The translations under genes and the position numbers were made by a program. Below the pieces are notes generated by a model. It searched no databases and had not been told where the DNA came from. It worked only from the letters and a program-made list of their open reading frames with translations. Positions 42,533 to 52,000 of a stretch of 64,000 bases of DNA are shown here, one piece after another. The stretch is from assembly GCF_001567565.1 (NCBI RefSeq), contig NZ_LSSW01000031.1, positions 124,001 through 188,000 on the forward strand, in the 5' to 3' direction. The stretch comes from Ectopseudomonas composti (GTDB lineage: Bacteria > Pseudomonadota > Gammaproteobacteria > Pseudomonadales > Pseudomonadaceae). Numbering within the stretch: position 1 is the stretch's first letter; each line of letters starts with the position of its first letter.

Positions 42533-42724
42533 ATGCAGCGCATCTTGGCTGGCGCTGGTAGTAGGCCTGTCGCCGTGCTCAATCACAATCGCGTCATGGG
42601 ATACCTGGTGCCGGCAGAGTTTTATGAGCAACTGATGGAGCGCCTGGATGATCTGGAGCTGCTCGAGGTGGGGAACGCTCTCTCGGGTGAGGAGCCTATC
42701 CCGGTGCGCTTGGAGGAGCTCTGA
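42533..42724 (+). CDS. Phd/YefM-type antitoxin with shortened N-terminus
   Basis: 63 aa. The toxin-binding half is intact (RPVAVLNHNRVMGYLVPAEFYEQLMERLDDLELLE). Between MQRILA and GAGSRPVAVL, about 17-20 residues usually seen in this family, the strand-helix part of the DNA-binding fold (ISELKKNP-like), are absent without a frameshift. It may still bind toxin but is unlikely to repress its promoter normally. It overlaps or abuts the RelE-type gene. Confidence 0.78.
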   Translation: MQRILAGAGSRPVAVLNHNRVMGYLVPAEFYEQLMERLDDLELLEVGNALSGEEPIPVRLEEL

Positions 42725-42725
42725 G

Positions 42726-42983
42726 CTGGAGTTTCTGCCCTCGGCACTGAAGGAATGGCTGAAGCTCGGCCATACAGTGCGCGAGCAGATCAAGGAGAAA
42801 CTGCGCGATCCCAAAGTTCAGGCTGACGCCCTCAGGGGCATGCCGGGGCAGTGCAAAATCAAGCCGCGCGTATCGGGCTGTCTCTTGGTATGCCGCGTCG
42901 AAGATGAACGCGTGGTGGTCGTGCTGGTTGCCGTTGGCAAGCGCAAGCGCGAGACCGCTTACCAATCTGCCAAGGGCCGTTAA
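42726..42983 (+). CDS. RelE/ParE-family toxin lacking a standard start codon
   Basis: Homology to RelE toxins starts at ELEFLPSALKEWLKLGHTVREQIKEKL and ends VVLVAVGKRKRETAY, 85 aa, the normal family length. The frame has no ATG, GTG or TTG near this point. A CTG at 42726, behind GGAGGAG, would fit. The nearest ATG is at 42648, deep inside the antitoxin gene, and would add 26 foreign residues. Either a CTG start coupled to the antitoxin stop is used or the gene is decayed. Confidence 0.65.
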   Translation: MEFLPSALKEWLKLGHTVREQIKEKLRDPKVQADALRGMPGQCKIKPRVSGCLLVCRVEDERVVVVLVAVGKRKRETAYQSAKGR

Positions 42984-43102
42984 TGACCGGAGGCTAGTGC
43001 TGGTTCGGATGTGCCCGAAAGCTTTACAGGCGGAAAGTTTACGTGTCGCGGCTCGTGGGGATCGAGGTTATGGTCATCTCGTCATTACCGAGGAGGCTTT
43101 CC

Positions 43103-43204
43103 ATGATCATGCTGAGCTCACTGAGTGAGTACCTGGTGCTGCTGGGTTCGATGTTGCTGATGATTGGGTTGGCACGGCTTGCTTACGGTGGTCGTGCTAT
43201 CTGA
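43103..43204 (+). CDS. Possible 33-aa membrane peptide
   Basis: AGGAGG (43091-43096) sits six bases before an ATG opening a 33-codon frame whose middle (YLVLLGSMLLMIGLARLAY) is one hydrophobic helix. The strong ribosome binding site is the main support. No homologue comes to mind. Confidence 0.4.
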   Translation: MIMLSSLSEYLVLLGSMLLMIGLARLAYGGRAI

Positions 43205-43257
43205 TTGAGCCGGCCGGATTCAGGTGATGGAGATGGTCGACGCATTGGTAGGCAAGG

Positions 43258-43836
43258 TTATAAGGCCCATATCCGAATCAACGCATGCCCCAAATCTAGG
43301 TTGATGGATTCGCGCCCTTCCACCCACGTATCAGTGCGAAGACGTTTACCGGTATTGCTTTCCTGCTCACCTTTAGCAATCACCAGCGCGAATAAACGGG
43401 TTGAGGTGTTAAAGGAGCTAAGTCTTTCGATATCGGCTCGTACGGACCAATCCCCTTCTAGACACTTGGCTTGCGATGCGTCGCCCAGGCATTTGACCTC
43501 AGCGACCATGGATGTCGCGCCGCTTTCATCTCGGGCATAAAGATCAGCTTTTCGGCCTCCGCCTATTGGGAGATCGGTCCATATTTCAATGTTTTCTTCG
43601 AACCAGGCGTGCAGGCTGATTTCAGCCTGTATCCAATGCTCACGGCAGCTGTTTAGCTGCAGAACCTGCTCAAGTTTCTTGTCCATTGAGCAAAAGGCTT
43701 GCTTGAATAAGGCGATCCATTGTGCTGTTTCCAAGGTGCGGTCCTCGCGTCGTTGATGTTGATCGTGATGCTGCAAGACCAAATGAAAATGTCTTGCCAG
43801 CCATAACCGACTCAGCCAGTCCTTGATGGGACTCAA
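43258..43836 (-). CDS. Hypothetical protein with PD-(D/E)xK-like core
   Basis: 192 aa. The C-terminal half has EISLHAWFEENIEIWTDLPIGGGRKADLYARDESGATSMVAEVKCLG: a Glu in the first helix, an Asp in KADLYA and a VAEVK pair, the pattern of a restriction-endonuclease-like fold. It lies six bases downstream of the WYL gene on the same strand and is likely co-transcribed with it. It could be a small nuclease or an inactive member of the fold. Confidence 0.62.
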   Translation of the reverse strand: MSPIKDWLSRLWLARHFHLVLQHHDQHQRREDRTLETAQWIALFKQAFCSMDKKLEQVLQLNSCREHWIQAEISLHAWFEENIEIWTDLPIGGGRKADLYARDESGATSMVAEVKCLGDASQAKCLEGDWSVRADIERLSSFNTSTRLFALVIAKGEQESNTGKRLRTDTWVEGRESINLDLGHALIRIWAL

Positions 43837-43842
43837 CAGCTG

Positions 43843-44718
43843 CTAGTGGTATAGCCAGGGCTGCAGTTCATCCAGGTTGGCGACCACGATCTGCTGTGCC
43901 GTTGCCTTGGCGTGCACCTTGGTCGGGTCGATTTGGTAGCGCTGCAGGACATACTGCACCAGGGCACCGCGCGTTTCGATCACCAACTGCCCCTCGCGCA
44001 TCCCGTAGTCGGTCTCGATGATTACCTTCTGCTCCGGCTTTAGTCGTGAGTCCGGTTCGATCACCACTGCCACCTGAGTGCTCCAGCCTGCATCCTGATC
44101 GCGTCCATTGGCTGAAGGGTCATCCATAAGCTCAGGCAAGCCGCGGAAGCGACTCAATACGAAGTCCCGGTAATCGCGATTCTTCTCGCAGTACGCGCGC
44201 ACGTGCCAGCGCATGCCGGTGTAAATCAGCGTATGCGGAGCGATCAAGCGTGTCTCTGCATCCGGCGTAGTGAAGGATACGTACTCACACTCCAAGCGCA
44301 GCCCCTCGCGGCAGGCGCGCAGAAGCGGGCGCAGTAGTTCCGGGCGTACCGTGCGATCCGGCACCTGCAGCACTTCGGTGTGCGCATAGGCCAATGCTAG
44401 GCCCTCAACGTGTGGCGCACGGTCGTGATTCTGGTTGAGCAGGTGTAGGTAGGCGCTGGCGCTGTCATCGATGAACAGCGGCGCGAAATTCCTGCTGGGT
44501 ACATACCCCTTTAGATGCTTGTCATATTCCAGATTCTTTGGCGCGTAATCGGTGATGTAGGAGTTGATGTCTTTCGACGCCTGTTGGCGGCTGATGCCGA
44601 AGCTCTGAATCAGGTGATTGGTGGTCAGACGGCCTTCCCACCAGGCCACTGTCTCGATCAGGCGATAGCGCAACGCCAGATCCCAGCGCACGGATTCGAT
44701 TGATTGCTTGCGTTTCAT
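43843..44718 (-). CDS. WYL-domain regulator, BrxR/CapW-like
   Basis: 291 aa. The N-terminal winged HTH (RLIETVAWWEGRLTTNHLIQSFGISRQQASKDINSYI, about 18-54), the WYL domain with GMRWHVRAYCEKNRDYRDFVLSRFRGL (about 167-193), and a C-terminal dimerisation part follow the layout of BrxR/CapW repressors of defence loci. It is divergent from rmuC, and a palindromic operator lies 24 bases upstream of its start. The same operator block recurs upstream of the gene at 47283, so it probably controls at least two transcripts. Confidence 0.86.
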   Translation of the reverse strand: MKRKQSIESVRWDLALRYRLIETVAWWEGRLTTNHLIQSFGISRQQASKDINSYITDYAPKNLEYDKHLKGYVPSRNFAPLFIDDSASAYLHLLNQNHDRAPHVEGLALAYAHTEVLQVPDRTVRPELLRPLLRACREGLRLECEYVSFTTPDAETRLIAPHTLIYTGMRWHVRAYCEKNRDYRDFVLSRFRGLPELMDDPSANGRDQDAGWSTQVAVVIEPDSRLKPEQKVIIETDYGMREGQLVIETRGALVQYVLQRYQIDPTKVHAKATAQQIVVANLDELQPWLYH

Positions 44719-44730
44719 GGCCTCTCCATC

Positions 44731-44770
44731 TGCTCGAAAACTTTACCTGTACGCGTAAACACTCTAGATG
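44731..44770 (+). promoter_or_regulatory. WYL operator/promoter block, copy 1
   Basis: The block contains TTTACCTGTACGCGTAAA (44742-44759), matching the palindrome TTTAC-NN-GTAC-NN-GTAAA. TTTACC may act as a -35 box, with CTAGAT at 44764 as the -10 for rmuC. The block is 37/40 identical to 47167-47206 and sits the same distance (about 88 bases) from the downstream start. Confidence 0.72.
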
Positions 44771-44847
44771 CGTCGTCTAAAGTTACATACCTTGACATTA
44801 TCATTCAAGCCGCCCGTTGGGCTGGCGGATAGAGGGAGTGTCAAAGC

Positions 44848-46428
44848 ATGAACATGATTGGGTTGTCGTGGATGGTAATTAGCGGCAGTTTGTTGCTGGT
44901 TGTGCTGGCGGGTGTTGCAGTCTACTGGCAGGTATTGCGCCGTCGTGAGGCGGTTACAGCCTTGCAGGTCTGTCAGTCGCAACTGGAGCAGCATATGGCT
45001 GCATCTCACCTGAAAGACGATGAGCTCCGTGAGCTGAGTGCTGGTCTGCGGGCGGAGAAGGCTCATGTTGAGCAGCTTCAGCGGCAGGTTGAATTCGCTC
45101 AGCAAGAGGCTAGTCGCTTGCGTACCGAATATCGCGATCAATCCGCTCAACTGGCCGAGGTGCAGAGCGCTGCCAGCGCCGCTCGTGCTCAGTATGGTCA
45201 ACTGCTTCAGCAGCATGATGAGCTCAAGCAGGCGAGTGTCCGGCTGCAGCAAGTTCACGACGTTTTGCAGGATCGCTTTGCGGCCCTGACCAAGGAGCAT
45301 GCCACGCTGAGCAGCACGCTCGATCAAAAGCAGCAGCACTTTGCCGAACAGCAGCAGCTGCTGAAGGAAAGCCGCGACCAGCTCAAGCTAGAGTTCGAGC
45401 AGCTCGCTGGCCAGATCTTCGAAGCCAAAGGCCAGGCGTTCTCGCAGCACAGCCAACAGTCACTGGACGCATTGCTTAAACCCTTCCGCGAGCAGATCGA
45501 GGGTTTCCGCACCAAGGTTGAAGATATTCACCACAAGGATATTCAGCAGCAGGCTGCATTGACCCAGGAGCTGCATCACCTAAAAGAGCTGAATCGACAG
45601 ATCACCCAGGAGGCTCAGGATCTCACTACAGCGCTGAAAGGGCAGAAGAAAGCGCAGGGCAATTGGGGTGAGCTGATTCTGGAGAATGTCCTGGAGCGCT
45701 CCGGCCTAGTCAACGGCAAGGACTTCAAGCGGGAGGTCAGCTTCACCGGTGAGATCAATCGCCAGCGCCCCGATGTGATCGTTTACCTGCCTCAAGGCAA
45801 GCACCTGATCATCGATGCCAAGGTCTCGCTCAACGCGTACACCCGTTACATCAATGCCGAGGACGATGCCGAGCGACGCATGGCGCTTGCCGAGCACGTG
45901 ACGGCCGTTGGGCAACGTATCAAAGAGCTCTCTGATCGCAGCTACTCTGACTTGCCGGGTCTGAATGCGCCTGAGATGGTTTTTATGTTCGTGCCCATCG
46001 AATCGGCTTTCGTCGAGGCGCTGAAGGCGGACGAGACATTGTTCCAGAGGGCCATCGAGCAGAACGTGCTGGTGGCGACGCCAACCACACTGTTGACCAG
46101 CCTGAACATCGTGCGCCAGCTGTGGCGTTTCGAGGACCAGAACAAGCACTCCGCCGAGTTAGCCGAGCGCGCCGGCAAGGTATACGACAAGCTGCGCACC
46201 TTTCTCGGCAGTATGGACGCCATCGGCCACAGCCTGGATAAGGCGCAGGATGCCTACAAGAAAGCCTGCGATCAGTTGGTCAGTGGCAAGGCTAACCTAG
46301 TCAAGCAAGTCAGTGATTTCCGTCAGTTGGGCGTGGCGGTTAAAGGCGAGCTGAACGAGGTCTGGGTCGACCGGGCGGATCTGGAGCTCAACCTGATCTC
46401 CCAGATGCCAGCTGAGCAGCAGGCGTGA
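44848..46428 (+). CDS. DNA recombination protein RmuC homologue
   Basis: 526 aa. The N-terminal membrane anchor (LSWMVISGSLLLVVLAGVAVYW, about 6-27) and a long coiled coil (about 35-200) lead into the RmuC domain (about 240-470), which includes GNWGELILENVLERSGLVNGKDF and IVYLPQGKHLIIDAKVSLNAY. The D-x-K in IIDAKVS is part of the PD-(D/E)xK-like nuclease core. RmuC limits inversions between short repeats in E. coli; a version inside a defence island may act on foreign DNA. It overlaps the following gene by four bases and is preceded by the WYL operator block. Confidence 0.9.
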   Translation: MNMIGLSWMVISGSLLLVVLAGVAVYWQVLRRREAVTALQVCQSQLEQHMAASHLKDDELRELSAGLRAEKAHVEQLQRQVEFAQQEASRLRTEYRDQSAQLAEVQSAASAARAQYGQLLQQHDELKQASVRLQQVHDVLQDRFAALTKEHATLSSTLDQKQQHFAEQQQLLKESRDQLKLEFEQLAGQIFEAKGQAFSQHSQQSLDALLKPFREQIEGFRTKVEDIHHKDIQQQAALTQELHHLKELNRQITQEAQDLTTALKGQKKAQGNWGELILENVLERSGLVNGKDFKREVSFTGEINRQRPDVIVYLPQGKHLIIDAKVSLNAYTRYINAEDDAERRMALAEHVTAVGQRIKELSDRSYSDLPGLNAPEMVFMFVPIESAFVEALKADETLFQRAIEQNVLVATPTTLLTSLNIVRQLWRFEDQNKHSAELAERAGKVYDKLRTFLGSMDAIGHSLDKAQDAYKKACDQLVSGKANLVKQVSDFRQLGVAVKGELNEVWVDRADLELNLISQMPAEQQA

Positions 46429-47099
46429 GTACTGCCAAGGAGCAAAACAGGATGAAAAAACCAGCAACGGTACAGGCGCTCGAGGACCTGGGGCGCGTCC
46501 GGCTATCCAAGCACTTTTTTATGCGGGATTTCCTTTACTCGGAAATCAGCCAGATCGAGGGCATCCCCAATATTCCGGAGTATCCGGACCGCGCCATCGA
46601 AGCCGGTCGAGGACTGTGCGGACAGTTGTTGGAGCCTCTGCAGGAGCGCTTTGGACGGATCCACATTCGCTCGGCTTACCGAGCGCCGGCAGTCAACGCC
46701 AAGGGAGCCGAGAACAACAACCAGTACAGCTGTGCTGCCAACGAAAAAAACTACGCGGAGCACATATGGGATTATCCGGACGCTGAAGGGCATCTGGGCG
46801 CGACTGCCTGCATCGTGGTGCCGGCATTACTGCCTTGGTATGAGGAGCGCAAGGACTGGACACCGCTGGCCTGGTGGATTCACGACAACCTGCCGTATGC
46901 CAGCCAGTTCTGGTTTCCCAGACTTGCGGCATTTAACCTTCGGTGGAGCGCAAACCCGAACACGTTACCCAGCATCAGCACCTACGTTACCAACCCCCAT
47001 ACCGGTGACAAGACAGCGTTGGTGAAGGGCGGGGTGGCCACGCTGAGCTTGGATGAGCGCAAGGCGATCGTTCGCCCATGGTTGGCGAGTCTCAACTAG
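46425..47099 (+). CDS. Peptidase M15-like protein
   Basis: 224 aa from GTG 46425, overlapping the rmuC stop as GTGA. RLSKHFFMRDFLYSEISQ at the N-terminus and RIHIRSAYRAPAVNAKG (about 84-100) recall M15-type DD-peptidase/hedgehog-like folds. The usual H-x6-D zinc pattern is not clear: the region HIWDYPDAEGHLGATACIVVP has Cys-Ile where Asp is expected. It may be an inactive member. Coupling to rmuC suggests a joint role, unknown. Confidence 0.6.
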   Translation: MSTAKEQNRMKKPATVQALEDLGRVRLSKHFFMRDFLYSEISQIEGIPNIPEYPDRAIEAGRGLCGQLLEPLQERFGRIHIRSAYRAPAVNAKGAENNNQYSCAANEKNYAEHIWDYPDAEGHLGATACIVVPALLPWYEERKDWTPLAWWIHDNLPYASQFWFPRLAAFNLRWSANPNTLPSISTYVTNPHTGDKTALVKGGVATLSLDERKAIVRPWLASLN

Positions 47100-47166
47100 G
47101 TTGCAGAAAGATCGACCGATCAAGTAAGCGATCATGTAGCCGATCAAGTAACGTTGTTAAGACATG

Positions 47167-47206
47167 TGCTTGAAAACTTTACCTGTACGGGTAAACACGC
47201 TAGATG
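47167..47206 (+). promoter_or_regulatory. WYL operator/promoter block, copy 2
   Basis: It contains TTTACCTGTACGGGTAAA (47178-47195), an even better palindrome than copy 1 (outer half-sites TTTACC/GGTAAA, core GTAC). It lies 88 bases before the start at 47283. Three mismatches separate it from the 40-base block at 44731. Confidence 0.72.
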
Positions 47207-47282
47207 TATCTCGAAAGGCTACATATTTTTCGGGGTATCCGCTGCGGCAGCGGCTTTTGGGCAGCAATCATCTGGAGTGTGA

Positions 47283-48128
47283 ATGCAATCTGTTACCTAC
47301 CGTCTTGATCAGAGCCCCGTGACGCCATTTCAGTACCAGCAGGATGTCGAGAAGTACGCGGGCAATATTGAGTGCTCAGAGTGCGAGGCCAGTGCCTGGT
47401 TCGTAAGAAGTTCAGTCAGTGGCGGTCGGGAGCGTGTTGCTTGCTTCGCCGCGCACCACCAAGACGGTTGCCAGATCAAGACGGTGGTACTGGTTGTTGA
47501 CGATGAAGGGGCTGAGCCAGATGAAGGTACGGACACGACGCGCATCAATGTCGATCTAGATAAGCGCAAACCCCAGGAAATCCTGGTTCCAGAGCCCAGA
47601 GAACGGCAGCCCGTCGATTCTCCGTGGGGCGTGCTACAGCGGAAATACGCAAACGCTGCAGACTACCCGATCAACAAATCACTCCGGCAGATCCTGTCGT
47701 GCCTGATCAAGAACCCCGACTACCCAGAGGATGATGTTTCGATCCGGATCACAACTGACGGTGGTCGAGTCGCTCTGGAAGGGGAAGTCCGTAAGTTGCT
47801 CTCCCATCAGCGACAGCTTGCTGGGATCGAACTCGGTACGGTTCGCTTGTTCTGGGGGCTGGTCACCAACGTCAACCGGAAGGAGGGCGAGGTCTGGCTC
47901 AACTGCGGGGATTACCGTACTGAACCAAGCCTGCTCGTCAGAGATGAGAACCTTGAAGAGGAAATGCTCAAGGCGTTCCGCCTCAAAAGTTTGGATGAGC
48001 TCGAGGGGGCCTATTTCCTTGTCATGGGATGGCTTGCCGGCTCGGAGCGCAAGCCCATAATCAACTTCGGCTTTGCGAAGTACATCGCCTTTGTTAAGTA
48101 CCGCGTCAAGCATGACGAAGAGGCTTGA
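47283..48128 (+). CDS. Hypothetical protein under the WYL operator (281 aa)
   Basis: ATG 47283 has GGAG upstream. The N-terminus contains NIECSECEASAWFVRSS...RVACFAAHHQDGCQIK (about 28-62), with cysteines and histidines that may form a zinc finger. The C-terminal half is alpha/beta, with a patch ELGTVRLFWGLVTNVNRKEGEVWLNCG that could be an OB-like fold. No family recognised. Control by the same operator as rmuC suggests a shared response. Confidence 0.65.
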   Translation: MQSVTYRLDQSPVTPFQYQQDVEKYAGNIECSECEASAWFVRSSVSGGRERVACFAAHHQDGCQIKTVVLVVDDEGAEPDEGTDTTRINVDLDKRKPQEILVPEPRERQPVDSPWGVLQRKYANAADYPINKSLRQILSCLIKNPDYPEDDVSIRITTDGGRVALEGEVRKLLSHQRQLAGIELGTVRLFWGLVTNVNRKEGEVWLNCGDYRTEPSLLVRDENLEEEMLKAFRLKSLDELEGAYFLVMGWLAGSERKPIINFGFAKYIAFVKYRVKHDEEA

Positions 48129-48391
48129 GCCCTCACAGGCCAGCTTCTCCGGCTTTGTGCACCAGTGATTCCCTGCAAATGGTAGAGCCTGTACTGGGCC
48201 GTACTATGCACTGCCCCATCAGACCACAGGTGGTGGGCTGCGCCAGCGCGCTACGCAACGACAATTCCGTTATTCGAAAGCTAGAGACTCAACACTTCTA
48301 CCGGGTTGAACCGTGTGCGTCATCAATCCGCACGGGTTCCCCGGCAGGCTGCCCCGTTTCTGACCGAAAGCATCCTCAGGGGCTGTCAACC

Positions 48392-48414
48392 TGCCTGAAT
48401 ACTTGACCTGTATG
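48392..48414 (+). promoter_or_regulatory. Half-conserved third copy of the WYL operator block
   Basis: Of the first 23 bases of the operator block, about 19-20 match here (TGCCTGAATACTTGACCTGTATG against TGCTTGAAAACTTTACC...), but the right half-site GTAAA is lost. TTGACC could act as a -35 box. It lies in the 420-base gap 48,129-48,547, which otherwise shows no supported gene, and about 135 bases before the DUF4258-like start. Confidence 0.4.
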
Positions 48415-48547
48415 AAAGCCCATTATTGGTGCGTCCAGTTGGGCGACATATCCTGCAGCTATGCCCACTGGATGAGCTGGATGGAGCCACCGGCATGGAG
48501 GCCTAACTCAAACAGGATGGGTTGTCACAGCGCAGAGGAGACGGGCA

Positions 48548-48865
48548 ATGGAGTACACCACACATGCCATACATCGATGCAGTCAACGCGGTATTCGGCA
48601 GCAGCAGGTCCAGTGGCTTCTCGAATTTGGATGCCATACCTGGAATCGTGGAGCGCAGGTGTACTTCTTCGACCGAGCGCGCTTGAAGCGACTGTTGCTC
48701 AAGCTCTCCTCGGCTGAACGGCAGTTGGCCGAGAAGGCCCAGAAGGTATATGTGGTTGTGGTAGATGGCGCAGTGGTGACTGTTGGGCACAGAAGCCCCG
48801 ACTTCTGCGTCAGCAAGCCAGGCGCTCACCACCATCGACGTCGACCGCAGCACCAAGCAGCTTGA
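48548..48865 (+). CDS. DUF4258-like small protein
   Basis: 105 aa with GAGGAGAC upstream. MEYTTHAIHRCSQRGIRQQQVQWLLEFG resembles DUF4258, a RelE/BrnT-like fold common near toxin-antitoxin and defence genes. The typical ..VYVVVVDGAVVTVGHR strand follows at about 68-83, and the tail is His/Arg-rich. No partner antitoxin is adjacent. Confidence 0.65.
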   Translation: MEYTTHAIHRCSQRGIRQQQVQWLLEFGCHTWNRGAQVYFFDRARLKRLLLKLSSAERQLAEKAQKVYVVVVDGAVVTVGHRSPDFCVSKPGAHHHRRRPQHQAA

Positions 48866-49016
48866 GCCGCGGCAGATGACAATTTCTGGCTGATTAGGCA
48901 GGATGCGAGTGGTGGCCAGTTGATGTTATGTGTCTAATGCCTGCCAATTTGGCACCGGCAAGAAGCATTAGAAAGTAACTGGGGTTGCGAGCGCAGGTGC
49001 TGCGGAGAAAGGGAAT

Positions 49017-52000
49017 ATGAATGAGCTTAAGCCGGGCACAAAGGTGCTGCTGAGGGATAATCCCGCGCGAATGGGCATTGTCGGTGCTGGAACTGAAGGA
49101 AGTGGGCGGCGTCTCCGCCTTCAAGTTTTCCTTCTGGATGGCACAGAGGATCATTTCCCGCCTAGTGCTCTGGATCCCATCCTACAAGAGAGCAACAGTC
49201 CCACGGCTTGCTTCAACGCAGGTCGTTACTCCTTATCAAAGAATCTGCGGACAGCTATTACGCACCATCGATTGAGTGGCAAGCTGGCGAACCTCATTTA
49301 CAGCTTGAAGACCACCAATACGGACTTCTACCCGCATCAGTTTAAGCCTGTACTTCAGTTCTTGGATTCACCCAGCAACGGCATTCTCATAGCCGACGAG
49401 GTCGGCCTGGGAAAAACAATTGAGGCGGGGTTGATCTGGACAGAGCTAAGAGCTCGATTCGATGCGCGGCGCTTACTAGTTATCTGTCCTGCGGTGCTGC
49501 GCAACAAATGGCGTGAGGAATTGTTAAACCGGTTTGGCATCAAGGCTGAATTGGTCAATGCCGATGAGCTGCGCGAGCGTCTCGAAAGCGTTAGAGGCAG
49601 GCCAATGCAGGACTTTGCATTGATCGCCAGTATGCAAGGGCTGCGTCCACCAAGCGATTATGACGCCTTAAACAATAAGCAGGGTGCGGCCAAGCTGGCT
49701 CGTTTCCTGGAGGATGCCGACCCAGCCGGTGATCCGTTGCTGCATTTGCTGGTGATAGATGAGGCTCACTACCTGCGCAACACGGGAACCAAGACCAATC
49801 TTCTGGGCCATCTGCTCAGGCCTCTCGTGGAAAATCTTGTTCTGCTTTCCGCAACACCTATCCAGTTAGCAGACACCGATTTGTTCAATTTGCTGAAGCT
49901 GCTTGATGAGTCGGCCTTTCCGCACGAGTACTTGTTTGACCTGAGCATGGCCGTCACACGTCCTATCGTGCAATTGCGTGATGCGGTACTGGCCGGTCGA
50001 GTTAATCGTGATGAGTTCTGTGCAGCTATACGTCAAGCCATGGACAACCAGTTCCTGGATGAAAGCGCGCAGCTTGCGTCCATGCTCAATCAGCCGCCTT
50101 CAGACGAAGAGCTCAAAGCGCCTCATAGCCGCTCCGAGATTGCGGACCGACTCGATCGGGTGCATCCGCTGAGCAAAGTTGTTACGCGAACGCTTAAGCG
50201 CGAAGTGCAAGAGAATCGGGTCATTCGTGTTCCCCTGGATTTTCGCGCACCGCTCAACGAAGTTGAGCAAGCTTTCTACGATCAGGTGACTCAACGAGTA
50301 CGTGAATACTGTCAAGAGAACGGTCTCTTAACGGGGTTCATTCTTACGACACCGCAGCGCCAGATGGCCAGCTGTATGCCCGCTGCTTGTCGTGCTTGGC
50401 AGGAAAAGCTCAACCGTGGGCGTATGGCTGGCCTTGACGAAGCGATGTACGAACTGTCAGAGGACGAAAGTGATGATGAGGTCGAAGAGCCCCCGATCCT
50501 CGGCAGCCTGATTGAGCAGCTAGTTGAGATCTCGCAATCAGTTGGTGACTACGAGCAGCTGAGACTGCATGACAGCAAGTATCGGCTGCTACGAGAACAT
50601 CTGCGTAAATACTGTGCGCAGTTCCCTGGGAAAAAGATCGTGCTCTTCTCATTCTTCCGGCAGACCCTTGCCTACCTGCATGAGCGTCTGAGCGAGGACG
50701 GTATCTCCTGCGTCGTTCTTCAAGGGGGCGATGACAAAGACGCGATACTGCGGGCCTTCAAAGCCGATACAGGGCCCCAGGTGTTGCTGTCGTCCGAGGT
50801 CGGCTCGGAGGGTGTCGACCTGCAGTTCTCCGCTCTGTTGGTGAACTACGATCTGCCCTGGAATCCGATGAAGATCGAACAGAGGATTGGTCGAATTGAT
50901 CGGCTTGGCCAGCAATCCGACAAGATACTCATCTGGAACCTAATGTATGCAAACACCATTGATGAGCGCATCTATGATCGACTGCTGATGCGCCTGGATA
51001 TCTTCCGGCAGGCGCTCGGCAGCATGGAGTCCATCATCGGGCGCGTCATCAAAAAGATGACCAAGGAGCTTTTCAGTCATCAGCTTAGTCCTGAGGAAGA
51101 AACGCTACGTATCGAAAACAATCTGCAGGCCCTTGCCGAAACCAAGCTTAGGCAGGAGCGTTTAGAGGCCGAGGCTCCAAATTTGGTGGCTCATGGCGAC
51201 TTCATCATGAACAAGGTACGTGCGGCTGAGCAATTGGGGCGTTACGTGCGCTCTGATGATTTACATGCCTATGTGACCGATTTCATTCTGGACACCTACC
51301 CGGGTACTCGCTTCATCCCTGTAGATGATGAGCTGGAACTGTACAGCGTCGAATTGTCGATGGATCTGCGGGTGCAACTCAGTCAGTTTATTCAGGATAA
51401 GGGACTGCAAGGGCATACGCAGTTGCTTGATGCCAGGGCGCTCCCGGTACTGTTCGAGAACTGCCATCGTGCACCTTCTTCGCGTTTTGAACGTGTGGCT
51501 CAAGATCATCCATTGGTGCGCTTCGTTACCAGTCAGCTCGGTAGCCAGGATCAAGCCAACCAGCGTTATCCCATCAGTGCTGTCCAGCTGTCGCGCTTGG
51601 CATCGGAAGGTATTGAACCTGGTATTTACGCCTTCGTCGTTTCGCGTTGGAGCTTTAGTGGCGCACAGACGAATGAGCGACTGGTCTATGCCGCCAAGGA
51701 GCTTGATAGCGAGAATGGACTGGAAGCAGAGCGCGCCGAGCAGCTAGTGAATCTCGCCGCGTTAGCAGGGGAGGATTGGCCTGCAGCAAAAAATCTGCTG
51801 GTGCCGAATTCGGTAGTAGATGCCTACGAAGAGTGCCGCGGCCAGATTGCTGACCAGTTTAGGGATGTCAGGCAGGCAATGCGAGATGAGAACAACGACC
51901 GCGTCAATCTATTAATCAAGCTGATTCGCGACCGCTGTGACTTGGAGGTCAAGCGTATCAATGAGCGTATGGTCGCTCTCCGGCAGTCTGGTAAAGAACG

